Below, in pieces: positions 1 to 8,897 of a stretch of DNA of 64,000 nucleotides; the first letter of the stretch is position 1; the number at the start of each line of letters is the position of its first letter. A program made the translations under genes and the position numbers. The DNA lies in the NCBI RefSeq assembly GCF_000472445.1, contig NZ_AXAJ01000002.1, positions 124,001 to 188,000 on the forward strand, in the 5' to 3' direction. This DNA comes from Burkholderia sp. WSM2230. GTDB taxonomy: Bacteria; Pseudomonadota; Gammaproteobacteria; Burkholderiales; Burkholderiaceae. The notes under the pieces were generated by a model. That model made no database searches. It was not told where the DNA came from and was given only the letters and a program-made list of their open reading frames with translations.

Positions 1-455
1 CCCACGCGCCCCAGCGTGCAGATAAAGGCGAACGCGAGCGGTACGCCCGCGAAATTCGACGCAACGCCGGAGAACGTCATCAAGGTCGGACGAATCCAGC
101 CGGGCAGCTTGCCCTGCACCGCCGCCCACGCGAGCAGCGAGCCGATCAGCGCGCCGCCCGCGGCCGACGCCGCGCTGACCTTGAAGCTGATCCAATAGGC
201 GTCGAGCACCGACGGCTGAAACAGATCGCGCAGATTGGCGAGCGTGAAGTGGCCTTGTGCATCCTGGAACGCGCCGACCATCAGAAAGCCGGTCGGCAGA
301 ATCAGGAACAACAGCGCGAATGTGAAGAACGGCACGACGCCGATCCAGGCCAGCATCTTCGAAGCGCGGCCCGGGCCGTCGACGCGCGGCGTCGGCGTGG
401 GCACAGGCACCAGCAAATCCGGCTGCACCGATCCAGCATCCGATGAAGCGCTCAT
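1..455 (-). CDS. ABC transporter permease, partial (C-terminus outside window)
   Basis: Inner-membrane permease of an ABC importer of the iron/polyamine/phosphonate type. It reads leftward from ATG at 455 and runs off the window edge, so only the first 151 codons are present. After a hydrophilic proline-rich start of about 30 residues there is a strong membrane segment (about residues 33-60, with the run FFTFALLFLILP), then a second hydrophobic stretch (about 90-110) that leads into the permease core. It follows the binding-protein gene by 98 bp on the same strand, so both probably belong to one uptake operon. Substrate not determined. Confidence 0.8.
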   Translation of the reverse strand, partial: MSASSDAGSVQPDLLVPVPTPTPRVDGPGRASKMLAWIGVVPFFTFALLFLILPTGFLMVGAFQDAQGHFTLANLRDLFQPSVLDAYWISFKVSAASAAGGALIGSLLAWAAVQGKLPGWIRPTLMTFSGVASNFAGVPLAFAFICTLGRV

Positions 456-553
456 AGCTCACCCTCCGGGCTTGAAAACCAACGCCGCGGATGCCGCCCT
501 TTGCGAACGGCGCCGCGGCGCACTTCGATTACGCAAGGTTGCTCAAGCTGCGC

Positions 554-1666
554 TTACTTGACGTTCGCGCCCACCACTTCGTCCCAATGCTTCGTGATGG
601 TTTCCTTGTACGCGTCCTGCTGCTGGAGCGTCGGGAATACCACGTTCTTATACGAGGTCGGCGGCGGCAGTTTGTCGAGCAGCGCCTGCGGCACTTTCTT
701 TGCAGCCACCAGTTCGTTGTAGCGCATCGGGTGGCAATAGCCAGTCAGCCAGCCAATCTGGCCTTCGTCGGAATAGAGGTATTCCATCCACAGCTTGGCC
801 GCGTTCGGATGCGGCGCGTAGGCGCTGATCGCCTGAACATAGACGCCCGCCACCACGCCCGTTTTCGGAATCACCACCTGAACCTTCGGGTTGCCCTTCA
901 GCGTATCGCGGTCGGCGAGCGCGTTGTAGTCCCAACGGACCACGATCGGCGTCGTGCCTTGCGCAAGCGAGGCCGCCTTGCCGATCACCGGCACGAAGTT
1001 GCCGCTCTTGTTCAGGTCCGCGAAGAATTTGAGGCCGGCTTTATCCGCCTTCGACGCGTCGCCCTTGCTTTGCGAAAGGCCCGCCGCATAGACCGCCTGA
1101 ATGGCCTGGTTCGCAGAGCGCGGGTCGCCTGCAAGCGACACAGCGTTCTTGTAATCCGACTTCAGCAGATCGCTCCAGTCGGCCGGCGCCTTGTCGATCA
1201 TGTCGGCGTTGACTTCGAACGCGAGCACGCCGTAGTAGTCGCCGTACCAGTAGCCGTCTGGATCCTTCGACTCCTTCGGAATCGAGTTCCACGTCGAGAC
1301 CTTGTACGGCTGCAAGAGTCCTTCGGCCTTCGCGCTCGGGCCAAAGGACAGACCCACGTCGATCACGTCCGGCGCTTGCGGGCCCTTGTTGCCCTTGTTC
1401 GCCTTGATGGCTTCGACTTCGTCGCCCGAACCCGCATCCGGGTTCAGTTCGTTGATCTTGATTCCGTACTTCTTTTGGAAGCCCGCGACGAGTTGCCCAT
1501 AATTGCACCAGTCGTGCGGCAACGCGATCACGGTGAGCTGGCCTTCCTGCTTTGCGGCGGCGACCAATGCGTCGAGCGGCGCGGCATAAGCGCTGCTCGC
1601 GCCGGCGGCGGCAACGCCCGCGGCGGCCGACATCGAAAGTACGCGAGCTAACACGGTGCGGTTCAT
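554..1666 (-). CDS. ABC transporter periplasmic substrate-binding protein
   Basis: Predicted periplasmic solute-binding protein of 370 residues, in the family that holds iron(III), polyamine and 2-aminoethylphosphonate binding proteins. A signal peptide is clear (cleavage after AYA, residue 28), followed by a binding-protein opening, LDALVAAAKQEGQ. The start at 1666 is chosen because GGGGA lies just upstream and the signal peptide begins there; longer upstream starts would put charged residues ahead of it. The gene sits between a glycerophosphodiester phosphodiesterase (169 bp upstream) and a permease (downstream), so a phosphodiester or organophosphate ligand is plausible. That ligand is inferred from context only. 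Confidence 0.82.
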   Translation of the reverse strand: MNRTVLARVLSMSAAAGVAAAGASSAYAAPLDALVAAAKQEGQLTVIALPHDWCNYGQLVAGFQKKYGIKINELNPDAGSGDEVEAIKANKGNKGPQAPDVIDVGLSFGPSAKAEGLLQPYKVSTWNSIPKESKDPDGYWYGDYYGVLAFEVNADMIDKAPADWSDLLKSDYKNAVSLAGDPRSANQAIQAVYAAGLSQSKGDASKADKAGLKFFADLNKSGNFVPVIGKAASLAQGTTPIVVRWDYNALADRDTLKGNPKVQVVIPKTGVVAGVYVQAISAYAPHPNAAKLWMEYLYSDEGQIGWLTGYCHPMRYNELVAAKKVPQALLDKLPPPTSYKNVVFPTLQQQDAYKETITKHWDEVVGANVK

Positions 1667-1835
1667 AGTTTTCCCCATCCTCTGCCGAAATTGTTGCGTT
1701 TGGAAAGTTTTTGATTCGACTTCAAGGGCGCGCGGCCTCTGCCATTGCGTGCGCCTGTTTCGGCGCCTTTGCGTTGGTCCGTGCATCGCTCCGTGTGCCC
1801 GCGCGCCCACGCCATGCCCGCGCCGGCTGGGGCGC

Positions 1836-2600
1836 TCAAAGCATGTCGTGCTGCAGCTTATCGATGCGATCTGTACAAATCATGTCGACGCCCCACTGCG
1901 CGAGCAATTGCGCACGCGCCGGGTCGTTCACCGTGTAAGCGAGTACGTGCAGGCCGGCCGCACGAATATCCGCGACGAGCTGCCTGGTCAGATAACGGTG
2001 GCTCGCGTGCAAGGACACGCAGTCCAATTGACGCACGATGCGCAGCCAGTCCGCGGGCACTTCCTCGAACAGCATGCCGCGTCGCAATGAAGGCGCCGCG
2101 TCGCGCGCGGCCGCGAGCGCGTCGAACGAAAACGACGACAGGAGCGGCGGCGTCTGGCCTTGCCACAACTCCAGCGCGGCAATTGCGACCAGGCGGCCGG
2201 TGATCTCGTCGCGGCCGGGACACGGCTTGATTTCGATGTTCGCGAGAATGCCCTCGCGCGCGCAACGCGCGGCTGCATCGGCAAGCGTGGGCAGACGCAT
2301 GCCCGCGAATTGCGGCCCGTACCAGGCGCCAGCGTCGAGCAACGCCAGTTGCGCCCACCTGTAAATCGCCGCTGCGCCGTACCCATTGGTGGTGCGCTCC
2401 AGCGTGTCGTCGTGCAGCAGGAACAACTGGTTGTCGGCGGAGAGCTTGGCGTCGAATTCGACCATGCGGTAACCGTAGCGCACGCAGGCGTCAAAGCCCG
2501 CCAACGTGTTCTCCGGCGCGAGCGTGCCGCCGCAGCGGTGCGCGACGAGTGGCGGATAAGGCCAGTCAGCAGGTGATGTGCGATCGATCCCGTTTGCCAC
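1836..2600 (-). CDS. ugpQ: Glycerophosphodiester phosphodiesterase
   Basis: Hydrolyses glycerophosphodiesters to glycerol-3-phosphate and an alcohol. The 254-residue protein is one GDPD TIM barrel without a signal peptide, so it is probably cytosolic like UgpQ. Family motifs are visible: catalytic H21-R22, E30-N31 (PENT), E48-x-D50, and H63-D64 in the LLHDD segment; IEIKP lies mid-protein. It is the first gene of the leftward operon with the ABC binding protein and permease, which suggests intracellular cleavage of an imported diester. A DeoR/GlpR-type regulator diverges from it across a 316-bp spacer that carries palindromes. Confidence 0.9.
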   Translation of the reverse strand: MANGIDRTSPADWPYPPLVAHRCGGTLAPENTLAGFDACVRYGYRMVEFDAKLSADNQLFLLHDDTLERTTNGYGAAAIYRWAQLALLDAGAWYGPQFAGMRLPTLADAAARCAREGILANIEIKPCPGRDEITGRLVAIAALELWQGQTPPLLSSFSFDALAAARDAAPSLRRGMLFEEVPADWLRIVRQLDCVSLHASHRYLTRQLVADIRAAGLHVLAYTVNDPARAQLLAQWGVDMICTDRIDKLQHDML

Positions 2601-2916
2601 GTCCCGTCACCTTTTGCTCAGATAAAGCATTCGTCATGCGCCGATGCCTGCGGTCTTGTCAGAAAGCGCCATGAAAATGCGTGAAAGCACAGATCAAACC
2701 TTCCACTCAGATCGATCCGAACATTCGATGTTCGAATCAGCCGGCACTTCGATTTGCGAAGGCTAAATTCAAATACACAAAGTTGCAAGCTACCAAAAAA
2801 ATACAACACAATCCGGCTGAAGTAGTACGCTTGACATCGTCCCGACACACATTCGTGACCACGATGTCACCGGTTAATACACGTTGTGCGAGCGCCTTCG
2901 CATCCAAGGAAAATGC
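2601..2916. other. Divergent intergenic control region (ugpQ / deoR-type gene)
   Basis: A 316-bp spacer between the divergent ugpQ and DeoR-family genes. It is much more AT-rich than its surroundings (about 2690-2880) and holds palindromes at 2718-2734 and 2747-2761 (CTTCG-5-CGAAG). A TTGACA hexamer lies at 2831-2836 on the plus strand but has no good -10 at normal spacing. No coding potential is evident. Confidence 0.5.
2718..2734. promoter_or_regulatory. Candidate DeoR/GlpR-type operator
   Basis: Perfect inverted repeat CGAACAT-TCG-ATGTTCG (7-3-7). It overlaps a second palindrome, ATTCGA-TGT-TCGAAT. The half-site ATGTTCG resembles the half-site recognised by E. coli GlpR. It lies between ugpQ and the divergent DeoR-family regulator, where an operator would be expected. 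The site is seen; binding is inferred. Confidence 0.5.
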
Positions 2917-3687
2917 ATGTGGCAGGAAGACCGTCATCAGAGAATACGCGCGTTGTTGTCGACGCTGCATCGGGTGTCGACCGAACGGATCATGGCGGAC
3001 CTGGGCGTGTCGCGCGAAACAGTGCGGCGCGATCTGCTCGATCTCGAAGCGCTCGGTGAGCTGCGCCGCGTGCATGGCGGCGCGATCAGACCAGCCGACG
3101 AAGCGCCGATTGCCGAGCGCGCGCACATGCGCGTCAAGTCCAAAACGGCCATTGCCAAGGCGGCAACCAGACTCATTGCAAGCGGCCAGACGCTGTTCAT
3201 CGACGCCGGCACCACCACTGCCGCGCTCGCCGAAGAATTGGCCAAGCTCGCGAATCTGACCATCGTCACCAATTCAATCGACGTCGCGTTGAAACTGCGC
3301 GGCGCAGCGGAACAGGCGGAAGCCGGCAACGAAGTGATCCTGCTCGGCGGCACGATCAGCGACCGCGCCATGGCGACCACCGGCGCGACCACCGTGCTCG
3401 ACATTCAGCGGTATCGCGCGGACCTCGCGCTGCTGTCGCCGGTGGGCGTCGACCACCGGCATGGCGCAACCAATTACGATCACGCGGAAACCGAAGTGGC
3501 GCGCGCGATGGTCGCTAACGCGGACCGTGTGGTGATCCTCGCCGACTACAGCAAAATTGGTCAGCGCAGCCGGATTTCGTATTGTCCGGTAGAGCGGATC
3601 GACGTGCTCGTCACCAACAAGAAGGCCGCCGACGCAGCCGATTTCAGTGCGCTGAAAAAGAAGCTGGACGAAGTGGTGCTGGCGTAA
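2917..3687 (+). CDS. DeoR/GlpR-family transcriptional regulator
   Basis: Cytosolic repressor of 256 residues. The N-terminal winged helix-turn-helix covers about residues 6-57 (VSTERIMADLGVSRETVRRD followed by the family signature RRVHGGAI). The C-terminal DeoR sensor domain has the sugar-phosphate-binding type motif IDAGTTT. Start at 2917 is supported by AAGGA at 2906-2910; an upstream in-frame start at 2884 would add 11 unconserved residues. It diverges from ugpQ and the ABC uptake genes, so it probably controls that operon and senses a phosphorylated metabolite such as glycerol-3-phosphate (inference). Converges on the Na/phosphate cotransporter gene. Confidence 0.88.
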   Translation: MWQEDRHQRIRALLSTLHRVSTERIMADLGVSRETVRRDLLDLEALGELRRVHGGAIRPADEAPIAERAHMRVKSKTAIAKAATRLIASGQTLFIDAGTTTAALAEELAKLANLTIVTNSIDVALKLRGAAEQAEAGNEVILLGGTISDRAMATTGATTVLDIQRYRADLALLSPVGVDHRHGATNYDHAETEVARAMVANADRVVILADYSKIGQRSRISYCPVERIDVLVTNKKAADAADFSALKKKLDEVVLA

Positions 3688-3763
3688 AGCGGGAAGCCGA
3701 AGCGAAACCGGAAAAACCGCAAGGCGTCGCGCGATGACGCGCCGCATGCGGTTCTATCGACAG

Positions 3764-5431
3764 TCACTCCTTCACATGCATGGTGTCGAGCGCGCGCTTG
3801 CGCAAGCGCGTGTCATGCAATGCGCCGGCGGCATCGAGCACCGGATAAGCGGTCGAGCAGAAAAGCGAATTGAGCCGCTTCATGTCGCTGATCAGATCGA
3901 GATGCAACGCGCTGGTTTCGATGCTGCGCAGCGTCTGCCCGGCGAGGCGATCCAGATGCCGGTACGAATAAGCGCGCTCCAGGTCGCGAAAGCGCTCTTT
4001 TTCGGCAAGCAGCCGCTCGGCGCAACGCAGATCATTGTTCAGGAATACCGAGAGACCAAGCTGCAGATTGCCGACGAGCCGCGCCTGCAGATCGTCCAGC
4101 TCACCCAGGCCTTCTTCGGAAAACGACAGGCGGTGAGCGATCTTCTTTTCCTCGATATTGCCGACAATCCGCTCGATGATGTCGCCCGCGTGCTCCAGGT
4201 TGATGGTCAGCGAAATGATGTCAGTCCAGCGGCGGCTGTCGGCTTCGTCCAGTTGCTCGCGCGAAATCAGCGTGAGGTAGTGCTTGACCGCGGCGTAGAG
4301 TTCGTCGACGTCGTCGTCCATGCGGACGGTTTCCCGCGCCTTCTCGAGATGGTTGTGATGGATCAGCTCGGCGACGTTGTCGAGCATCGTCCGCACGATG
4401 TCGCCGATACGCAGCACTTCGCGCGCGGCATTCGCGAGCGCAAGCGTGGGCGTGGACAGCGCGGCCGCGTCAAGATGCAGTGGCCGCAGCTCTCCGTTCG
4501 GCATGGGCCGGTCCGGCAACACGCGCTCGCTGATTTGCGCCACCGGATCGATCAGCGACAGGCATACGCAGCACCGCAGCGTGTTGTAGATCAGGTGAAA
4601 GCCCACGGTGGCTTCACGCGGATTGGCGATGAGCACCGGCAACCACTTCGCGAGCAAGGGCGCAAACGGCAGGATCAGCAGTGCGCCCGCCAGCTTGAAC
4701 GCGAAGCTGCCGAGCGCGAGCCGCCGCGCCGCCGGATTCTGCGCGGCAGCGCCGAACAATGCCACGAGGCCGCTGCCGAGATTCGCGCCAATCACGAGAC
4801 AGAGCGCCACCTTCAACGAAATGACGCCCGAGGATGCAAGGGTGGCCGTAAGCAGCACCGCCGCGAGACTCGAATACGAGACGATCGCGAAGGCTGCGCC
4901 CACCAGCGCGTCGAGCATGGTGTCGCCGGTCAATGCGCCAAACATCACGCGCACGCCGGCGCCTTGCATCATCGGCTGAGCGGCCTCGACGATCAGATGC
5001 AGCGCGAGCAGGATCAGCCCGAGACCGATCAGCGTACGGCCGACCTGGCCGGCGCGCGTTTGCTTGCGCGACAGGAAGAGCGGCACGCCGAACAGGATCA
5101 GGATGGGCGACAGCCACGACAGATCGAGTGTGAGGACTCGCGCCATGAGCGCCGTGCCCACGTCGGCGCCGAGCATGATGGCAAGCCCGCTGGTGAGCGG
5201 CAGGAGCCCTTGCGCGGCAAACGACGTGAGGATCACCGCGGTTGCGTTGCTGCTTTGCACGAGACTCGTTACGCCGACGCCTGAGAGAAACGCCCGCCAA
5301 CGATTCCGCGTGCTGCGCCCAAGCACGCTGCGCAGATCGGCGCCCAATACACGAAGAATGCCCGTGCGCACGATATGCGAGCCCCACACGAGCAGTGCCA
5401 CACCGGCGAGGAGGTTAAGGAGAATCAACAT
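3764..5431 (-). CDS. Na/Pi cotransporter family protein with PhoU-like domain
   Basis: Inner-membrane protein of 555 residues. The N-terminal half holds two Na/phosphate cotransporter (NptA/PhoU-associated) repeats with QSSNAT near residue 60 and multiple membrane helices. The C-terminal third (about 340-540) is helical and PhoU-like, with paired acidic and basic helices. Probably exports or imports phosphate with sodium; the direction cannot be told from sequence. The start at 5431 begins with the conserved MLILLNLLAG membrane segment; an upstream in-frame start at 5476 would add a basic, unconserved 15-residue tail. It stands alone, convergent with the DeoR gene. Confidence 0.87.
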   Translation of the reverse strand: MLILLNLLAGVALLVWGSHIVRTGILRVLGADLRSVLGRSTRNRWRAFLSGVGVTSLVQSSNATAVILTSFAAQGLLPLTSGLAIMLGADVGTALMARVLTLDLSWLSPILILFGVPLFLSRKQTRAGQVGRTLIGLGLILLALHLIVEAAQPMMQGAGVRVMFGALTGDTMLDALVGAAFAIVSYSSLAAVLLTATLASSGVISLKVALCLVIGANLGSGLVALFGAAAQNPAARRLALGSFAFKLAGALLILPFAPLLAKWLPVLIANPREATVGFHLIYNTLRCCVCLSLIDPVAQISERVLPDRPMPNGELRPLHLDAAALSTPTLALANAAREVLRIGDIVRTMLDNVAELIHHNHLEKARETVRMDDDVDELYAAVKHYLTLISREQLDEADSRRWTDIISLTINLEHAGDIIERIVGNIEEKKIAHRLSFSEEGLGELDDLQARLVGNLQLGLSVFLNNDLRCAERLLAEKERFRDLERAYSYRHLDRLAGQTLRSIETSALHLDLISDMKRLNSLFCSTAYPVLDAAGALHDTRLRKRALDTMHVKE

Positions 5432-5743
5432 AAGGCACTGCGCATTCGTTCTCTGCTGCCGTGACCGGAACCGCATGCCGCCGAGGACACCCGGGACGTA
5501 TGACAGTAGTGTTGCACATTTTTGCCTTATTGTATTTTTGTGCTTTTAAATATACGCTCGGCAACGAATGTCGGGCGCGGCGTGGCGCTTTTTGTTTTGC
5601 TCTGTACGCGTGGCGCTTTTCTTTTTGTGCGCAGCGTGCCTGTTGCGTCGAATGCCGCAGCTCATGCCACTCACATGGCGCTCACATGGCGCTCATGCAG
5701 AGCCTGTCCAACCCCTTGGCCACCTGATAACGAGGACAACCGG
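5432..5743. other. Intergenic region between divergent genes
   Basis: A 312-bp spacer. Its middle (5505-5560) is strikingly AT-rich (TTGCCTTATTG, TTTTAAATATA) and probably holds the promoters for both flanking genes. A short imperfect tandem repeat of CACATGGCGCT lies near 5669-5696. No protein-coding gene is supported. Confidence 0.4.
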
Positions 5744-6451
5744 ATGAGCCGCAATCTCGCGCTGTTCGACCTGGACCATACGTTGCTGCCGCTCGACAGC
5801 GACCAGGCGTGGGCTCATTTTGTCGCCGGCCTAGGAATTGAAGGCGCTGCGCGGCATGCACAAGACATCGACGAGTATTACCGGCAATACGTGGCCGGCA
5901 CGCTGGACATGGCCGCCTATCTGGACCGCACGCTGGCGCCGCTCGCATGCCATACACGCGAGCAGCTCGACGCGTGGCATGCGCGTTTCATGCGGGAGGT
6001 GATCGCGCCCGCGATCCTGCCGGCCGCGCGCGAACTGGTGCGACGTCACATGGACGCGGGCGACCTGTGCTGCATCGTCACCGCAACGAATGTGTTCGTG
6101 ACCGCGCCGATCGGCAAGGCCCTCGGCTTCGAGCATCTTCTTGGGATCGAGCTCGGTACCGAGGGCGGCGATCCGCTCGCGCGTTTCACGGGCGCCTCGG
6201 TCGGCGTGCCGACTTTCCGCGAAGGCAAGATCACGCGCACCGAGAGCTGGCTGGCCTCGCTAGGTCACTGTTTGCAGGACTTCCCGCAAAGCTGGTTCTA
6301 TAGCGATTCGATCAACGACGTACCTTTGCTCGAACGCGTCACGCATCCGGTCGCGACCAACCCCGATGCACGTTTGCGCGCGCTCGCCAACGAGCGGGGC
6401 TGGCCGGTCATCGAACTTTTTTGTGAGGCGCGCGGCGGCGCGCAAGTGTAG
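5744..6451 (+). CDS. HAD-family hydrolase (HAD-IB, SerB-like phosphatase)
   Basis: Cytosolic phosphatase of 235 residues in HAD subfamily IB, related to phosphoserine phosphatase. Motif I is DLDHT (D9-L10-D11) with nucleophile D9. Motif II is in the IVTATN segment and motif III-IV is YSDSINDVPLLE near the C-terminus. The start at 5744 has GAGGA at 5732-5736; the longer in-frame reading upstream is low-quality sequence. Substrate unknown; related proteins act on phosphoserine or histidinol phosphate. Ends about 130 bp before a bidirectional terminator shared with lipA. Confidence 0.87.
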   Translation: MSRNLALFDLDHTLLPLDSDQAWAHFVAGLGIEGAARHAQDIDEYYRQYVAGTLDMAAYLDRTLAPLACHTREQLDAWHARFMREVIAPAILPAARELVRRHMDAGDLCCIVTATNVFVTAPIGKALGFEHLLGIELGTEGGDPLARFTGASVGVPTFREGKITRTESWLASLGHCLQDFPQSWFYSDSINDVPLLERVTHPVATNPDARLRALANERGWPVIELFCEARGGAQV

Positions 6452-6575
6452 AAGCGCCTGCATGGCCGCCGCTTGCGGACGGCTCACTGCTCGGGGCGAA
6501 CAGCGAGTGGGCTGCCCTGCATGAAGCCCGGCCAGACGCCGCAACAGCCAAAGCCAGAGCGTTTTGCTCACCGCG

Positions 6576-6609
6576 AAAAAAATGCCCGCACACTGTACGG
6601 GCATTTTTC
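6576..6609. terminator. Bidirectional rho-independent terminator
   Basis: Inverted repeat AATGCCCG ... CGGGCATT (6581-6588 / 6598-6605) with an A-run on the left and a T-run on the right, so it can end transcription on both strands. It lies between the convergent HAD hydrolase gene and lipA. Confidence 0.85.
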
Positions 6610-6635
6610 AATCAACGGACCACAGAACCGGGCGC

Positions 6636-7643
6636 TCAAACTACGCCGGCTCCATGCGCCTGCAGATCGGCGTGGTAGCTCGAGCGCACCATCGCGCCCA
6701 CTGCCGCGTGTGTGAAGCCCATTTTGTAGGCCTCTTCCTCGTACATCTTGAAGGTGTCCGGGTGCACATACGAACGCACCGGCAGATGGTGCTCCGAAGG
6801 CTGCAAATACTGGCCGATGGTGAGCATGTCCACATCGTGCTCGCGCAAATCGCGCATCACCTGCAAAATTTCTTCTTCAGTTTCACCGAGGCCTACCATC
6901 AGGCCCGACTTGGTCGCCACGTCAGGATGCAGCGCCTTGAAGTCCTTGAGCAGCTTCAGCGAATGCGCGTAGTCCGAGCCCGGCCGCGCTTCCTTGTACA
7001 GACGCGGCACCGTTTCGAGATTGTGGTTCATCACGTCAGGCGGCGCGGCGTTCAGAATGCCGAGCGCGCGGTCCAGGCGGCCACGAAAATCCGGCGTCAG
7101 AATTTCGATGCGCGTGTCGGGCGACAACTCGCGCGTCTGACGGATACATTCCACGAAGTGCGCCGCGCCGCCATCGCGCAGATCGTCGCGGTCGACGCTC
7201 GTGATCACCACGTACTTCAGCTTCAACGCGGCAATGGTGCGTGCGAGGTTCGCCGGTTCTTCCGGATCGAGCGGATCGGGACGGCCATGGCCGACGTCGC
7301 AGAACGGGCAGCGCCGCGTGCACTTGTCGCCCATGATCATGAAGGTCGCCGTGCCCTTGCCGAAGCATTCGCCGATATTCGGGCAGCTCGCCTCTTCGCA
7401 CACCGTATGCAGGTTGTGCTCGCGCAGAATCTGCTTGATTTCGTAGAAGCGCGAGTTGCCGGTTGCCGCCTTGACGCGAATCCAGTCCGGCTTCTTCAGC
7501 TTTTCAATCGGAACGATCTTGATGGGAATGCGGGCGGTTTTGGCTTGCGCCTTCTGCTTCGCGGTAGCGTCGTAGGCAGCAGCAGATGCCGGCCCGCCTT
7601 CGGGCGCGGGATTAGCTGCGAGGTTCGCGGTAACGTCAGTCAT
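6636..7643 (-). CDS. lipA: Lipoyl synthase
   Basis: Radical-SAM enzyme that inserts two sulfur atoms into protein-bound octanoyl groups to make lipoate for pyruvate and 2-oxoglutarate dehydrogenases and the glycine cleavage system. Of 335 residues, the auxiliary cluster cysteines are C82, C87 and C93 ([12 protein letters not shown]) and the radical-SAM cluster is C108-x3-C112-x2-C115 (CTRRCPFC). The start at 7643 gives a normal-length protein; a further upstream start would run into lipB. lipB lies only 13 bp upstream, so the two are one operon. Product cytosolic. Confidence 0.97.
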   Translation of the reverse strand: MTDVTANLAANPAPEGGPASAAAYDATAKQKAQAKTARIPIKIVPIEKLKKPDWIRVKAATGNSRFYEIKQILREHNLHTVCEEASCPNIGECFGKGTATFMIMGDKCTRRCPFCDVGHGRPDPLDPEEPANLARTIAALKLKYVVITSVDRDDLRDGGAAHFVECIRQTRELSPDTRIEILTPDFRGRLDRALGILNAAPPDVMNHNLETVPRLYKEARPGSDYAHSLKLLKDFKALHPDVATKSGLMVGLGETEEEILQVMRDLREHDVDMLTIGQYLQPSEHHLPVRSYVHPDTFKMYEEEAYKMGFTHAAVGAMVRSSYHADLQAHGAGVV

Positions 7644-7656
7644 TCGTTCGATCCAG

Positions 7657-8382
7657 TCAGGCGGTGAGCGCACCGGCCTGCGGTTGGGCGACGGCCGCGG
7701 GACTGCCGTCGAGGTTTGCGATGAGGCATTCGGCAAGCGTGCGGGCCACGTCGTCCCAGCCGGGGGCAACGCCGAGCGCTGCCATGTCGACTGTTTCGAG
7801 ACCCGCGTAGCCGCAAGGGTTGATGGCCAGAAACGGCCGTAAATCCATTTTCACGTTGAGGCTGACGCCGTGATAGCTGCAGCCATTGCGAATCTTGAGA
7901 CCGAGCGCGGCAATCTTCGCGCCGGCGTGCAAGCTGGCCTGCGGCCCCCCCGAAACATAGATGCCGGGCGCGCCAGCCTTGCGTTCTCCGGCGAGATTAT
8001 ACGCCGCAAGGGTGTCGATCACGGCCTGCTCGATCCGCGTGACCATCTCGCGAACCATCAGTTTGCGGCGCCGCAAATCCAGCAGCAGGTAGGCGACTAC
8101 CTGGCCTGGGCCGTGATACGTGATCTGTCCGCCACGGTCGACTTTCACCAGAGGAATGCCGCTGTCCGCGGCCAGCAGATGCGCCGGATCGCCGGCCTGG
8201 CCAAGCGTGAAGACAGGCGGATGTTCGACCAGCCAGATTTCGTCGGGCGTTTCGGCGGTGCGCGCGTCTGTGAACGCACGCATCGCTTCGAAACTGACTT
8301 CGTAGGGTTCGCTGCCGCGCCAGCGCAGCTTGAGCGGCGCCGCAGCGGGCAATGGAGATGATGAAACCGGAGGGGCGGACAT
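7657..8382 (-). CDS. lipB: Lipoyl(octanoyl) transferase
   Basis: Transfers octanoyl from acyl carrier protein to lipoate-dependent enzymes, the step before LipA. The 241-residue protein has the family block [12 protein letters not shown], catalytic K156 ([10 protein letters not shown]) and catalytic C190 (NPCGYAG). An N-terminal proline/serine-rich tail of about 17 residues precedes the fold. It is the upstream gene of the lipBA pair on the minus strand. Confidence 0.96.
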   Translation of the reverse strand: MSAPPVSSSPLPAAAPLKLRWRGSEPYEVSFEAMRAFTDARTAETPDEIWLVEHPPVFTLGQAGDPAHLLAADSGIPLVKVDRGGQITYHGPGQVVAYLLLDLRRRKLMVREMVTRIEQAVIDTLAAYNLAGERKAGAPGIYVSGGPQASLHAGAKIAALGLKIRNGCSYHGVSLNVKMDLRPFLAINPCGYAGLETVDMAALGVAPGWDDVARTLAECLIANLDGSPAAVAQPQAGALTA

Positions 8383-8472
8383 GATCCCGGCAGTTTACCG
8401 AAATCCGGCAATCCCCGCCCGAAGTCGCCGCGCCCGGAATGACGCGGTGACGTGGCGGCGCGGCCTGCGCCG

Positions 8473-8799
8473 TCAAACCGTGCGCCATCCTCCGCGCACC
8501 CACGCCGCAAACCGCTCGCCTATGCGCGCAAACCAGTTCAGCGCGCGCTCGTCGCAACGCGTCGGCACTGAGAAGGCCACGGTAGCGCGGGGCGTGCCCT
8601 CGGCGCTCAGCCACAGGCGTTCGCCGCGCCGCAGTCTCAACGTGTGGCCGGGCTGCAGCCAGTAGTCTGCGGTGTCGTCGCTGCGGGTCACCCAGACTGC
8701 GCCGCCACGCACGACCAGCTTCGTGCTGCGCGCCACCTTCAGGGGCAGCGTTTCGCCGCTGCGGATTTCGTACGCGATGCTAGAGGAAACTTCTCGCAT
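8473..8799 (-). CDS. DUF2917 domain protein
   Basis: Small 108-residue protein of unknown function in family DUF2917. It is predicted to be a compact beta-rich (cupin-like) fold: GGAVWVTRSDDTADYWLQPG then a basic C-terminus. No signal peptide or membrane segment. GAGGG precedes the ATG at 8799. Divergent from a GcvA-like LysR regulator with only 98 bp between starts, the arrangement expected for a LysR target. Function not known. Confidence 0.78.
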   Translation of the reverse strand: MREVSSSIAYEIRSGETLPLKVARSTKLVVRGGAVWVTRSDDTADYWLQPGHTLRLRRGERLWLSAEGTPRATVAFSVPTRCDERALNWFARIGERFAAWVRGGWRTV

Positions 8800-8832
8800 G
8801 ATGCCCTCGCCAAAAGTCGTTTCATGGCTACA

Positions 8833-8860
8833 ATCGTAGGCGCAGCAAGGGTTCGTGCAA
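8833..8860 (-). promoter_or_regulatory. Candidate sigma-70 promoter for the DUF2917 gene
   Basis: On the minus strand, TTGCAC (-35, 8855-8860) and TACGAT (-10, 8833-8838) are separated by 16 bp and lie about 35 bp before the ATG at 8799. A plus-strand TACAAT (8829-8834) overlaps it and could serve the LysR gene. Confidence 0.45.
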
Positions 8861-8866
8861 AACGAT

Positions 8867-8895
8867 CAATTTTCACCTCTATGTGAGAAAAATTG
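8867..8895. promoter_or_regulatory. Inverted repeat at the LysR gene start, candidate autoregulatory site
   Basis: CAATTTTCAC and GTGAGAAAAATTG form an imperfect dyad with a 6-bp spacer ending 3 bp before the LysR ATG (8898). AT-rich dyads of this kind are typical LysR-type sites. Position would allow the regulator to repress its own gene. Function is inferred. Confidence 0.4.
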
Positions 8896-8897
8896 CG

